From: Phil1 sp040767925
GTDB taxonomy: Bacteria; Bacillota; Clostridia; Christensenellales; CAG-138
Assembly: GCA_040767925.1 (NCBI GenBank)
Contig: JAXGNN010000002.1
Span: 62,001 to 126,000 of the forward strand
Length of the DNA stretch: 64,000 bases
Direction of reading: 5' to 3'
Part shown: one piece after another, positions 53,632 to 62,165 of the stretch
Position numbering within the stretch: the first letter of the stretch is position 1
How the letters are laid out: every line of letters starts with the position of its first letter
The notes under the pieces: model-generated
The model's input: the letters and a program-made list of their open reading frames with translations, nothing else
Told to the model about the DNA's origin: nothing
Databases searched by the model: none
Translations under genes and position numbers: made by a program

Positions 53632-53702
53632 AATTATATATGCGTTCGCCTTGTCCGCCGCGCGAAGAAGGGGAACGGAGAGTCGACTGGAGGTCAAAGA
53701 TT

Positions 53703-55328
53703 ATGCGAAGAATCTGTTCGCTCGTTCTGGTTTTCGTTATGCTCGCCACGGGGGCGGCCTGTTCGCAACCTGCCGCGCCGGCGGAAACGCCGGCTCCCGC
53801 GCAGACGGAGGCGCAGGATACTGCTATCGTGACATTTGCCGACCCCTTGTTGGAGGAAATGGTGCGCGCCGCCATGAACAAGCCGGAGGGTGACATTACG
53901 CTTGCCGGGGCTGAGGCAGTAACGGAATTGAAGCTCGGCATCGATTGGCAACAGGAACCTGCCCCGAACACGCAGATAAAGGATATATCCGGCTTGGAGA
54001 ATTTCAAAAACCTCGAAAATCTTGAGCTGCATTTCCATGCGATCACAGATATATCGCCTCTTGCGGGGCTTACGAAACTCACCAACCTATCATTGGGCGG
54101 GAATCCCGTAGCCGATATAACGCCGCTTGCGGGGCTTACGAGCCTTGGCTCGCTGACGCTTTTCAACTGCCAGGCACAGGACTATACCCCGCTTGCAAAC
54201 CTGACCGGCTTGGGCATGCTGTTGCTTGAGCATTCAACGATAAGCGACGTCAGTATGCTTTCCGGTTTAACGGAGCTGTGGTGGTTGGGTCTTGCCAACA
54301 CTCAGGTCAGCGATGTATCGCCGCTTGCGGGGCTTACCAATTTGCGGCAGTTGCAGTTGTCGGGTTGCCCCATCAGTGACTACACTTCGCTTGCCGCAAT
54401 CTATCCAAATCTTGAGGAAGCGGACTTCTCCATTGTAGCATCATTGAGGGCGCTTGGATTTGCCACGCCAAATAACGCGCCGGAGGTGGAGGGCTATAAA
54501 ACGGATGAAATGTATGTTTTGGTCAATCGTGTTGAGTGGGGCGAGCGGGAAAACAAGGACGAAGAAAACGCTGTCTTGCTTTGCAAGAATCCCGGGACAG
54601 AAAACGAGATCATGGTCATCTATTACCCCGACGAAAAGCGATTCCTTGTTTTAAGCCACTCGCAAGAATTCCGATACACCTTTGACGCCAAAACCGAAGC
54701 GTTGAACGTGGAATACGGCGATGAAAAAGCCAGCGCCTTTATAGAGAAAGCGTATGATGAGGTAGACCCGTATCTTTTGCTGACGCCCATCAAGGACTTT
54801 GACCGCGTTATGACGGACACCTTCGGGGTTTCCGCCAACACACTGTTTACCCTGCCGCGGGAAACGGAGGCGGCGCAACCGCCCGAACAGCCTGCCGCGT
54901 CGGAAAACTCCCTGATCGGCCTGGGCTTTGGCTTCGACGATGCGGGTACCTGCGGCGTGTATGAGCAGCATGAGCCGCACTATATGTCGGTCGCCATCCA
55001 CAGGCCCGAATGGGGCGAGCATCCCGATGGCTGGAACATCGAATTTATGGATCAGGTAAACGGTTACGGCCTTAGGATCACCTATCACGCGGCCGAGGGC
55101 AAGTATCACATATCGGTCGACAAAGATAACACAGGCGCATCCTATGACTACTTCCCCGCCACAGGCGAACACGGCGGGCACCCCGAGAACGTCCCGCAGG
55201 TGTTCAATGCTGTTTTCGGCACACAGGGCAACGATTTTTACGGCAAGCCGTTGGCATACTTTGAGCAGTTGGTTCAGGAGCGTTTCGGCATGAGCGTCGA
55301 CGAGCTTTACGCCCTGCCGATCCGATAA
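53703..55328 (+). CDS. Leucine-rich-repeat lipoprotein (541 aa)
   Basis: GGAGG nine bases upstream marks ATG 53703. Residues 1-20 are a lipoprotein signal (LATGAAC, Cys20). An Ala/Pro/Thr linker follows. A helical cap FADPLLEEMVRAAMNKPEGD (about 45-64) leads into six or seven internalin-like repeats of about 22 residues (ITDISPLAGLTKLTNLSLGGN, VADITPLAGLTSLGSLTLF, VSDVSPLAGLTNLRQLQLS) to about residue 260. The rest holds two further globular parts, each with a MSVAIHRPEWGE/VLVNRVEWGE-type motif and each ending in a segment like RFGMSVDELYALP/TFGVSANTLFTLP, so it is an internal duplication. It probably binds a ligand outside the membrane. The same cap and repeats recur in the kinase encoded downstream. 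Confidence 0.9.
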   Translation: MRRICSLVLVFVMLATGAACSQPAAPAETPAPAQTEAQDTAIVTFADPLLEEMVRAAMNKPEGDITLAGAEAVTELKLGIDWQQEPAPNTQIKDISGLENFKNLENLELHFHAITDISPLAGLTKLTNLSLGGNPVADITPLAGLTSLGSLTLFNCQAQDYTPLANLTGLGMLLLEHSTISDVSMLSGLTELWWLGLANTQVSDVSPLAGLTNLRQLQLSGCPISDYTSLAAIYPNLEEADFSIVASLRALGFATPNNAPEVEGYKTDEMYVLVNRVEWGERENKDEENAVLLCKNPGTENEIMVIYYPDEKRFLVLSHSQEFRYTFDAKTEALNVEYGDEKASAFIEKAYDEVDPYLLLTPIKDFDRVMTDTFGVSANTLFTLPRETEAAQPPEQPAASENSLIGLGFGFDDAGTCGVYEQHEPHYMSVAIHRPEWGEHPDGWNIEFMDQVNGYGLRITYHAAEGKYHISVDKDNTGASYDYFPATGEHGGHPENVPQVFNAVFGTQGNDFYGKPLAYFEQLVQERFGMSVDELYALPIR

Positions 55329-55362
55329 CGGCGAAGCCGGTTCGATTTCCGTCCGCGATCCA

Positions 55363-55386
55363 AAGAGCAGCCTTCGGGCTGTTCTT
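55363..55386 (+). terminator. Probable terminator after the LRR lipoprotein gene
   Basis: A ten-position stem AAGAGCAGCC/GGCTGTTCTT with one wobble pair closes a stable TTCG loop; the T-tract after it is short. Confidence 0.6.
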
Positions 55387-55426
55387 GATTTCGCCGCCGA
55401 AGCTTGGCTTTTCTTTGCCGCGGCGC

Positions 55427-55455
55427 TTGATTCCGTCCGACAAAATGCTTACAAT
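55427..55455 (+). promoter_or_regulatory. Promoter for the HTH-kinase operon
   Basis: TTGATT (55427-55432) and TACAAT (55450-55455) are exactly 17 bases apart, 38 bases before the HTH start codon. Confidence 0.65.
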
Positions 55456-55493
55456 TAATTCCAGACCACGGCATCGTTCAGGAGGCCAACGTC

Positions 55494-55955
55494 ATGCTGC
55501 AAATACAAATCAGGCCCGCCCATATGACGAGCACCCTGCTGCGCAGGCTGTTTAAGGCGCCGAATTTGAAAACTTTCGCAGAAGGCAATGCGGATTTCCT
55601 CGATTTGCCCGCCTTCCACGACTATATCCGGCAGCTGTGCGCAGAGGCCGGGGTCGCGCCGGAACAGGCGATCCGGCAAGCCGGGCTCGACCGCACGTAC
55701 GGCCACCAGCTGTTCAACGGCACGCGCCGCCCGTCGCGGGACAAGGTCATCCAACTCGCGTTCGGATTCGGGCTCGATGTGGACGGCGCCCAGGAACTGC
55801 TCAAGCGCGCCTGTAAGAGCGCGTTGTACCCTTATATTTTGCGCGACGCCGCGATCCTGCGCTGCCTGAACGAGCGCCTGAGCGTCATCGAGGCGCAAGC
55901 CGTTCTGCACGAGCTCGGGCTGACGCTTTTAGGCGGGGACAGAACCCATGGGTGA
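55494..55955 (+). CDS. Small helix-turn-helix protein paired with a kinase (153 aa)
   Basis: AGGAGG lies eight bases before ATG 55494. Residues about 40-90 form an XRE-like helix-turn-helix (VAPEQAIRQAGLDRTYGHQLFNGTRRPSRDKVIQLAFGFGL), followed by a helical tail (AQELLKRACKSALYP, LRDAAILRCLNERLSVIEAQAVLHELGL). Its last eight bases overlap the kinase start, so the two are translationally coupled. This size and arrangement (lambda-repressor-like protein immediately before a Ser/Thr kinase) recurs in Clostridia. The HTH protein is a likely phosphorylation target, but this is inference. Confidence 0.8.
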   Translation: MLQIQIRPAHMTSTLLRRLFKAPNLKTFAEGNADFLDLPAFHDYIRQLCAEAGVAPEQAIRQAGLDRTYGHQLFNGTRRPSRDKVIQLAFGFGLDVDGAQELLKRACKSALYPYILRDAAILRCLNERLSVIEAQAVLHELGLTLLGGDRTHG

Positions 55956-57615
55956 TAAACCCGATAAAACCGATAAAACCGACAAAACCGAGGGCATCCT
56001 TCGCGGCCTGGCCGCGGATTTCGACAGCGAGCGCTACCCTCCGGAATTCAGCGAAACGTACGAAGCGCTGGAATGCCTCTCGCACGGCGGCGCCTGCGAA
56101 ACCCTGCTCGTGAAGCGGCGGGGAACGGACGCCTATTGCGTGGCAAAATGCTATATGAAAAATGCGCCGCTCTCCCACGTGACCGAGGGGGAGCTCCTCA
56201 GCGGCTTTGACCATCCCGGGCTGCCCCGGTACGAGGGGGAGTACCGGAACGAGCGGATGCTGTGCGTCGTGCGCGAATACATCGAGGGCGACCCGCTCGA
56301 CCGATACGCCGCCCAAAACCCCATATCCAAACAGCAGGCGCTCGCCCTCGGCGAGCAGCTCTCAGACATCCTCATCTATCTGCACGGCCGGATCCCGCCC
56401 GTCATCCACCGCGACATCAAGCCGCAAAACACGATCGTCGACCGACAGGGCAGCCTCAGGCTGATCGACTTCGGGATTTCCCGCCTGTACGCCAAAGACG
56501 CGCGGCGCGACACCGTCTGCCTGGGCACCATGCATTTCGCCCCGCCCGAGCAGTACGGCTTTTCGCAAACGGACTGCCGGGCCGATATTTTCTCGTTCGG
56601 CGTATGGCTGGGCTGGCTTTTGACCGGTGAGACGGAGATCGCGCGGATTTTGCCCAAAATAGACGATCGAAACCTGCGAAGGATCGTGCGCAAGTGCACG
56701 GCCTTCGCGCCCTCGGCGCGGTATGCGTCGGCGCGAAAGCTTAAGGCGGCGCTGCTGCGGGCGAGCGGGCGCGGGCCCAAACGCGCCCTGCGCCGGGCGG
56801 CGGCCCTCTTCGCCTGCCTGATATGCCTGAGCGCCGGTTTTCTCCTCGGGCGCTATACGGCGGAAATCGCGCCGGCGTACGCGCCCGCCCGGAGCGTCCG
56901 GTTTGAGGAGCCGCTCGTCGAGCAGGCGGTCCGCGCGATGCTCGGCAAGACCGAGGGAGAGCCGATCAGCGAGGACGATCTGCTCAGCGTCACCGAGCTT
57001 TATATCTACGGCGATCAGGCGGCCGCAAACGCCCGGGCGTTCGGCGAGCTGGACGATCGCATGGCCGCAAACGACGGCACGCTGAAAAACGGCGGTATGC
57101 GCTCATTGGCCGACATGACGAAATTCCCGAACCTGAAAGTGCTGCGCGCCGCGCTGGAGAACGTCTCCGACCTTTCGCCTCTGAGCGGCCTTGAGAGGCT
57201 GGAAGAGCTCGACCTCAGGCACAATCCCGTCGCGGATGTCTCGCCTTTGGCCGCGCTGACCTTTCTCAGGGAAGTATGCCTTTTCAATACGCGCGTGACG
57301 GACCTGTCGGCGCTCTCCGCCTGCCCCCTATTGGAGCGGATCGACGCGGGCAAAACCGGGATCGCGTCGCCGGCGGCGTTCGAAGGGATCGCCGGTTTAA
57401 AGTCCCTCACAATCAGGCAAACCCCGCTTAAAACCCTGTTTGGAATCGAGGCGTTCGGAAATCTGGAGCAAATCGCGCTCAGCCACGTCGCGGACGGCGA
57501 CCTGACGCCCCTTGCGGCGCTGCCGCGCCTGCAAACCGCGCATCTGGACGAATCGCTTCGCGAGGAGGCGGAAAGGGATCTGAAGGAGGCGGCGTTTCGC
57601 ATCGTCTATCCGTGA
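55948..57615 (+). CDS. Transmembrane Ser/Thr kinase with LRR ectodomain (555 aa)
   Basis: ATG 55948 overlaps the HTH gene. After a DKTDKT-repeat start, residues about 35-275 are a Hanks-type kinase: Gly-poor loop LSHGGACETLLVK, ATP Lys67 (CVAKCY), catalytic HRDIKPQN (Asp156), DFG at 174-176, and APPEQYG in the activation segment. All key residues are kept. A basic stretch and one membrane helix (about 283-301) follow. Outside, residues 319-540 have a cap FEEPLVEQAVRAMLGKTEGE and internalin-like leucine-rich repeats (VSDLSPLSGLERLEELDLRHN, VADVSPLAALTFLREVCLF). Known bacterial kinases of this type usually carry PASTA domains; an LRR sensor here is different. The ectodomain is homologous to the LRR lipoprotein 620 bases upstream, suggesting binding to the same or partner ligand. 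Confidence 0.93.
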   Translation: MGDKPDKTDKTDKTEGILRGLAADFDSERYPPEFSETYEALECLSHGGACETLLVKRRGTDAYCVAKCYMKNAPLSHVTEGELLSGFDHPGLPRYEGEYRNERMLCVVREYIEGDPLDRYAAQNPISKQQALALGEQLSDILIYLHGRIPPVIHRDIKPQNTIVDRQGSLRLIDFGISRLYAKDARRDTVCLGTMHFAPPEQYGFSQTDCRADIFSFGVWLGWLLTGETEIARILPKIDDRNLRRIVRKCTAFAPSARYASARKLKAALLRASGRGPKRALRRAAALFACLICLSAGFLLGRYTAEIAPAYAPARSVRFEEPLVEQAVRAMLGKTEGEPISEDDLLSVTELYIYGDQAAANARAFGELDDRMAANDGTLKNGGMRSLADMTKFPNLKVLRAALENVSDLSPLSGLERLEELDLRHNPVADVSPLAALTFLREVCLFNTRVTDLSALSACPLLERIDAGKTGIASPAAFEGIAGLKSLTIRQTPLKTLFGIEAFGNLEQIALSHVADGDLTPLAALPRLQTAHLDESLREEAERDLKEAAFRIVYP

Positions 57616-57972
57616 GCGGCAATTGAGATAGGCCGTGCGCGGCCGGGATCTTCAGGAGCGGCGCCGGCTTCACGCCCGCAGGGAAAACGACGGGGCGACG
57701 CAAACATCACTGCAGCAAAAAAACGCGAATCAACGGCCCTCCCAATGCTCTAAAAGAGTCTAAAACACGGCGCTAGTTTGAATACAGTTAAAATATGTAA
57801 AAGCGACGAGCTTTTAAAGGCTTTCCAGCCGGCCGTATTATAAAATAGCACAAAGACAAGCGCTGTTTTTTATTTTGGGTCACAGCGTAAGCTATAATGA
57901 ATCATGATATTATGATAGCCAAATAGTACCTTGCTTTTCTTCTGAATGTTACCCCAAAAGGGTGGTGAATCG
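57616..57972. other. Intergenic region at the boundary to AT-rich DNA
   Basis: The first 100 bases are GC-rich with a small hairpin (GGCCG/CGGCC near 57631). The rest is AT-rich. A perfect TATAAT at 57893-57898 and an inverted repeat ATCAT/ATGAT at 57901-57916 suggest a regulated promoter for the next genes. No ORF of note is present. Confidence 0.5.
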
Positions 57973-58044
57973 ATGAATAATTTTATGCGGAGCATAGACA
58001 AAACGGCGGAACGATTATCACTTGGAGGGGAAATCATGTGGTAA
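57973..58044 (+). CDS. Possible 23-residue leader peptide
   Basis: ATG 57973 is preceded by GGTGGTGA and runs MNNFMRSIDKTAERLSLGG, then EIMW and stop. It ends 37 bases before the GyrI-like gene and lies about 75 bases after a TATAAT. It could be a regulatory leader or a chance ORF; no pairing that would couple it to the next gene is obvious. Confidence 0.35.
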   Translation: MNNFMRSIDKTAERLSLGGEIMW

Positions 58045-58081
58045 TAACCATATAATAATTAAGTTAAAAGGAGAATCAATA

Positions 58082-58594
58082 ATGGAACCTGAGATTATTT
58101 TAAAAGAACTACCTGAAAAAATTATTTTCTGCAAGACGATGGTCATAGATGATTATGACAACATTTCAACTTTTACGTCTGAAGCGGGTACTGAATGCTC
58201 AAAAGCAAACAACACGATACACCCCGATCTTAAATTGCCGGAAAAAAATCAACAGTACGTTTTTTTAAGATTTCTCGATGGAAAATTCAGCAGAAAAAAC
58301 TTCCGCGTCGAATTTTGTGAAGCGATCACCCAATGGGGCAACAGCACAGAGACCGTAAGAATAAGATTGCTGGAAAAGGTCCCTGTCGCCGCATGCCTTT
58401 GCCATAAAGGATCTACTGATAATATCGGTGAATCCTTCGATAAGCTTTCTAAGTGGATTGAAGATAACGGCTTGATTGCCAGCGATTGCCCGCGGCATGT
58501 CTGGATATTTACCAAAGATAAGACAACGGGTGTAAAAGAAGTTTATATCGAAATTCAAGTCCCGCTGCAGGTGGAAAAATTCATAAAAGATTGA
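58082..58594 (+). CDS. GyrI-like (AraC effector-binding type) protein (170 aa)
   Basis: AAAAGGAG before ATG 58082. The alternation of strands and helices with KTMVIDDYDNISTF, VPVAACLCHKGSTDNIGESFDKLSKWIEDNGL and KEVYIEIQVPL fits the small-molecule-binding domain shared by GyrI/SbmC and the C-terminal part of BmrR/Rob-type regulators. The HKGSTDNIGESFDKL segment is the family's central helix. There is no DNA-binding domain, so it is a stand-alone binder, perhaps for toxins or amphipathic drugs. The codons are AT-rich unlike the genes upstream, suggesting transfer. Confidence 0.8.
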   Translation: MEPEIILKELPEKIIFCKTMVIDDYDNISTFTSEAGTECSKANNTIHPDLKLPEKNQQYVFLRFLDGKFSRKNFRVEFCEAITQWGNSTETVRIRLLEKVPVAACLCHKGSTDNIGESFDKLSKWIEDNGLIASDCPRHVWIFTKDKTTGVKEVYIEIQVPLQVEKFIKD

Positions 58595-58651
58595 CCATAG
58601 GCGGCAGCATGCGTTAAATAATTGCCGCTGCCGAAAGATGTAAATAAATAT

Positions 58652-58692
58652 AAATGCATGGACAAAGACGATTCTGAGATGTTCATGCATTT
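58652..58692 (+). terminator. Possible terminator after the GyrI-like gene
   Basis: AAATGCATG and CATGCATTT form a 9-bp stem with a 23-base loop, followed by TATTG; the T-tract is short. The gap 58693-58829 has no other feature. Confidence 0.5.
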
Positions 58693-58829
58693 TATTGTAT
58701 GCTTTAGTGTGGTTTTGGGAGCGTAAGGAGATAAAACGAAACAAGCCCCCGGCTATGCCCGGGAAAGAGAGTAAGCTTAAGCTTTAAGAAAAGAGCCTGC
58801 GAAGAAAAGGTCTTCAAATTCTATTCAGT

Positions 58830-59486
58830 CTAATATGACTGTTCAAAATTTGAAGACCGATCCAGTCCCTCAATTCCGCTTATCACGTCGAAGAAGGTTT
58901 CATAAGGAACATAATCGCGACCAAGCTTCTCAAGCTCCTGGGCGAGCACATCTCGGGCAAACACAACGTCGGAAGCCGATGCCATGCAAAAATCCGTAAA
59001 ACTGTCGCCGATGCAGATTTTCTTCTTGGCGGGATACTTTTCCATAATCAGAAGCTTGCTCATATATTCTTGCTTCGCTTCGTACTCAGATGAAAAGTGC
59101 ATGTATTCCCTGGTTGTGTCCAGATTACAGCCATACATGCCGGTAATTTTATCCGCATAGGGCGCGAGAATATGTTGTTGCATACGAAAGATACCACCGG
59201 AAATAACCACCAGAGGAATCTTCCGCTGCCATAGATAATCCACAAACTCCCCAAAACCGCGGCGGACGGTTATCTGCTTCAAGTATTCCTCAATTCGGGC
59301 ATAGCGAAGACTAGGAACAGTCTTAAACAGTTCACTCCAACAATAGCCCATAGGCGTGCCAGCTTTAAACTGCTCTACCCAGTAGTTGAGTTTATCCTCA
59401 TCGCAAACGCGCATCATTGCACCAGCAAAAGTTTCTTCTGCGGTAATAGTACCGTCAAAGTCTGAAAAAACTATGATGTCAATCAT
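58830..59486 (-). CDS. MtnX-like HAD-family phosphatase (218 aa)
   Basis: The start ATG touches the aldolase stop (TAGATG). The motif DFDGTITAEET (nucleophile Asp9, acid Asp11), VVISGGI (motif II), the Lys in the cap/core junction KYPAKK, and IGDSFTDFCMA (motif IV) define a C1-capped HAD phosphatase. HYK-type residues near FRMQQHILAP and YGCNLD match MtnX and related phosphatases. MtnX removes phosphate from the enol intermediate of methionine salvage. Given the RuBisCO-like protein upstream, a similar enol-phosphate or sugar-phosphate substrate is likely. It is the last gene of the cluster. Confidence 0.8.
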   Translation of the reverse strand: MIDIIVFSDFDGTITAEETFAGAMMRVCDEDKLNYWVEQFKAGTPMGYCWSELFKTVPSLRYARIEEYLKQITVRRGFGEFVDYLWQRKIPLVVISGGIFRMQQHILAPYADKITGMYGCNLDTTREYMHFSSEYEAKQEYMSKLLIMEKYPAKKKICIGDSFTDFCMASASDVVFARDVLAQELEKLGRDYVPYETFFDVISGIEGLDRSSNFEQSY

Positions 59487-60176
59487 CTATTTTTCCTTTG
59501 CCATTCCTGTAGCAACGATGGCCTGTGCAATACTCTCTTTTCGCCGCATTTCGCCGGCGGTGCGAAGCATGGTCAACTCCTCTTCCGGGAGCGCGCTCTC
59601 GCCGCCAAGGTGCTTCACCAAGAACAACATTTGTGCGATCTTTTCTACGGCTTCGGCCACGGAATAAGCAAGCTGCAAGTTATACCCAACGGTCAGCAAG
59701 CCGTGGTTTGCTAACAATAGCGCATTGCCGTTGCTCAAATACTTGGGGAAGTCCTTAGTTATAGCGTCAGTTCCAGGCGTGCCATAGGCGGCTAGCGGAA
59801 TTTCGCCGAACATCAGGTTCATTTCCGTTAGCGCATCGCTTTTAATGGATTTTCCTGCCACAGCGTAAGCGGTAGCGTACAAGCTATGATTGTGCACCAC
59901 CGCGTTGATATCCGGACGCAGTTTGTAGCATTTCAAGTGCATTCTGTATTCCGAGGAGGGCTTATAATTATCTGAGGGGTTAAGCACGTTTCCCTCCTCG
60001 TCCAACTCCACTATCATGTCGGTGGTCATATCTTCTTTGCTTTGTTGAGAAGGGGTAATAAAGAATCGATCCTGAAAGTGGAGGGATATGTTTCCTTCAA
60101 ACATATTGACCATCCCATTGTGATACATGATCTTGCCATACTTGATCATTTCGAGTTTGGCTTCTTCGACCAACAT
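59487..60176 (-). CDS. Class II aldolase/adducin-fold enzyme (229 aa)
   Basis: The Zn2+ ligands are H95, H97 and H158 (VVHNHSLYATA and LLANHGLL), with Glu76 (SSEYRMH) at the catalytic position. This is the fold of fuculose-phosphate aldolase, ribulose-5-phosphate 4-epimerase and MtnB (methylthioribulose-phosphate dehydratase). GNISLHFQDRFFITPSQQSKEDM gives the phosphate-binding loop. Whether it acts as aldolase or as dehydratase cannot be told. The company of an RLP and an MtnX homologue favours an MtnB-like dehydration or a retro-aldol of the same phosphorylated chain. The gene lies 142 bases after the aminotransferase. Confidence 0.85.
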   Translation of the reverse strand: MLVEEAKLEMIKYGKIMYHNGMVNMFEGNISLHFQDRFFITPSQQSKEDMTTDMIVELDEEGNVLNPSDNYKPSSEYRMHLKCYKLRPDINAVVHNHSLYATAYAVAGKSIKSDALTEMNLMFGEIPLAAYGTPGTDAITKDFPKYLSNGNALLLANHGLLTVGYNLQLAYSVAEAVEKIAQMLFLVKHLGGESALPEEELTMLRTAGEMRRKESIAQAIVATGMAKEK

Positions 60177-60318
60177 AAAATTCCCTCCATCATGCTGCTG
60201 TGTTCTGTCGGCTTAGGTGCATTTCATCATTCACCACTAGTAAGAGGCGAATTTGACAAAAGCGTACGGGACAGAAAGCTGAACCCACATACCATCTTTT
60301 TCCGACGCGTGCGATGCT

Positions 60319-61758
60319 CTATTCGAATTCGCGCAGAACCTTTTCGTAAACGGCTAACGCATCGTCCACCATGGATACGGTGTCATAACACATATAAGTT
60401 TTTCCGCCATTAGCGATGATTAGGCCCTCCGCTGCAAGACCCATGGAAAACTCGATGTTGCCCATGTAAGCGTCAATAGTCTGCTGCCTGATTGCTGGGT
60501 CATTCTTGTCAAAGCAATAGGCAATATGCTGCAAGCCGGCAACGTCCACATGCAGGATGGAAGAGTGGTTGAACACGATGGCAGGTACGTCGTACTTTTT
60601 GGTGAGGTCCGCCACGCCCTGCATAAAGTAGCTAGCAGCTTTATCCAATTTCTCGTGTACGTTTTCCTTTTGTAGCTCCTTGATAGTAACAATACCGGCA
60701 AGAGCCGTGACGGGGTTTGCCGTCAGGGTGCCGCCGACGCGAACTTTTTCCATGGAATCTGCACCTGTACCGGCTTGGAGCATATCCATTATCTCAGCCC
60801 TTGCTCCGATGCCTCCGCAGCAGGGATAGCCGCCGCCTATTATCTTGCCGAACACCGTGATGTCGGGCTTGGTTCCCCACATTGCCTGGGCACCGCCCAT
60901 GCCAAGGCGGAAGCCGGTGACGACCTCATCGTATACTAGCAGTACGCCGTGTTCGCGGCAAAGCTTCTCTGCCCCAACGTGATATTCTCTGGTGGTGGGA
61001 ACGGCGCCGCTGTCCTGACCGACAGCTTCCATGAAGAACGCAGCCACGCCACCGTCATTCTCATATTTTTTCATCTCCTGTTCCAATATAGCCAAATCGT
61101 TGACGGGCACGGAATGGGTGTTTTGAATACAATCCGTAGGGATACCGTGCAGTAAATGGCTGGATCCATTGATGGCATTGGCATTGAACACCACCTGATC
61201 ACTCCAGCCATGGTAACCACCATTGATGCGAATGATGTGCTTTTTGCCAGTAAACGCCCTAGCAAGACGCAACGCAACGATGTCCGCCTCGGTGCCGCTG
61301 CCCATCATGCGGTACATTTCTACCGTGGGGTAGTACTTGCAAACCAACTCGGAAAGCTGCCGTTCATAATCACAGTAAAGGCCGTATACTGAGCCGCGTT
61401 TCTGGATTTGCTCCACAATGGCATTGGTAACGGCGGGGTAGTTGTTGCCCAGGATTGTAGGGCCGCCGGCGCACAGGAAGTCGATGTAACGGTTGCCGTC
61501 AACATCATATATATATCCGCGATCCACTTTTTCAATCGAGAGGGGGAATGGGTGATTGTTCGCCAAGTTGTGTTGGATACCGCCTGGGATAACTTTCTTA
61601 GCTAACTCCGCATGCCGCTTTGATTCCGCACACTTGTTGTCGAAATAATTCATGTAGCGGGCGATGGTGCTGCGCTTGATACGTTTGCGGTGTCTCATTA
61701 TCTCCTGGGCCTGAGCATGGATGGCTGCATAGTCATTAGCGTCGTAATAATCAGACAT
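60319..61758 (-). CDS. Class III aminotransferase, GSA-aminotransferase-like (479 aa)
   Basis: AAAGGAG lies upstream of ATG 61758. The PLP Lys is K305 (FGKIIGGG), with Asp277 (VYDEVVTGF), GSGTEADIVALRLARAFTGK (phosphate loop) and the helix NGGYHGWSD. This is the glutamate-1-semialdehyde aminomutase/omega-amino-acid aminotransferase group. The extra 55-residue N-terminal extension is helical and unusual for the group. It is not a heme-pathway gene here; in this cluster it should add or remove an amino group on the catabolic substrate or product. A promoter precedes it. Confidence 0.88.
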   Translation of the reverse strand: MSDYYDANDYAAIHAQAQEIMRHRKRIKRSTIARYMNYFDNKCAESKRHAELAKKVIPGGIQHNLANNHPFPLSIEKVDRGYIYDVDGNRYIDFLCAGGPTILGNNYPAVTNAIVEQIQKRGSVYGLYCDYERQLSELVCKYYPTVEMYRMMGSGTEADIVALRLARAFTGKKHIIRINGGYHGWSDQVVFNANAINGSSHLLHGIPTDCIQNTHSVPVNDLAILEQEMKKYENDGGVAAFFMEAVGQDSGAVPTTREYHVGAEKLCREHGVLLVYDEVVTGFRLGMGGAQAMWGTKPDITVFGKIIGGGYPCCGGIGARAEIMDMLQAGTGADSMEKVRVGGTLTANPVTALAGIVTIKELQKENVHEKLDKAASYFMQGVADLTKKYDVPAIVFNHSSILHVDVAGLQHIAYCFDKNDPAIRQQTIDAYMGNIEFSMGLAAEGLIIANGGKTYMCYDTVSMVDDALAVYEKVLREFE

Positions 61759-61903
61759 GGTTGGCTCCTTTCAATCTTGAACTATTTGTTCTATAATATC
61801 TTGCTGATCTTGTAATTATTGAGTCCTTGCTCCGAGGCTGTAGCAAATCTAAGTTTTATAATTTCCCTGCCTGCGTAATCCATTTAACTTTATCATTAGT
61901 CTA

Positions 61904-61932
61904 ATATTATACATATGATTTAATTTTGTCAA
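61904..61932 (-). promoter_or_regulatory. Promoter for aminotransferase-aldolase-phosphatase genes
   Basis: On the minus strand TTGACA (61927-61932) is followed at 17 bases by TAATAT (61904-61909) or at 15 by TATAAT (61906-61911). It lies in the 407-base AT-rich gap after the RuBisCO-like gene, about 145 bases before the aminotransferase start. The leader is long enough to hold regulatory structure. Confidence 0.6.
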
Positions 61933-62071
61933 TATGCCTAAGATTTTCATTGATCGTTGTTCTGACATAATTATTATTTGGCGCGTTTTGACAAAGCAGT
62001 ACCGGATAAAGGAAACGGATCTTCGCGTATATTCGTTTCTATAGGCTCTGCTTTATCCCTGGCAACAAATA

Positions 62072-62113
62072 GGCGCTGCGGCTTCTTGTTTGTCTAGCCG
62101 CAACGCCCTTTTT
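62072..62113. terminator. Terminator between the RuBisCO-like and aminotransferase genes
   Basis: A 12-position stem GGCGCTGCGGCT/AGCCGCAACGCC (one mismatch or wobble) with a 12-base loop lies 50 bases after the RuBisCO-like stop. The strong T-run is on the plus strand side; on the minus strand only TATTTGTT follows, so termination may be partial. Confidence 0.55.
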
Positions 62114-62165
62114 CCGCCCAGTGTGGCTGAGGCTGCTCAAATTAACGATATTGGAGTTTGGAAGT

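Noticed and set aside
53513..54166. Upstream minus-strand extension of the 55-residue gene to about 273 codons
   Set aside because: It runs antisense through the start of the LRR lipoprotein, and only the ATG at 53512 has a ribosome site.
60319..61758. Assignment of the aminotransferase as hemL (heme pathway)
   Set aside because: It has a long N-terminal extension and lies among sugar-phosphate-type catabolic genes with no tetrapyrrole gene nearby.
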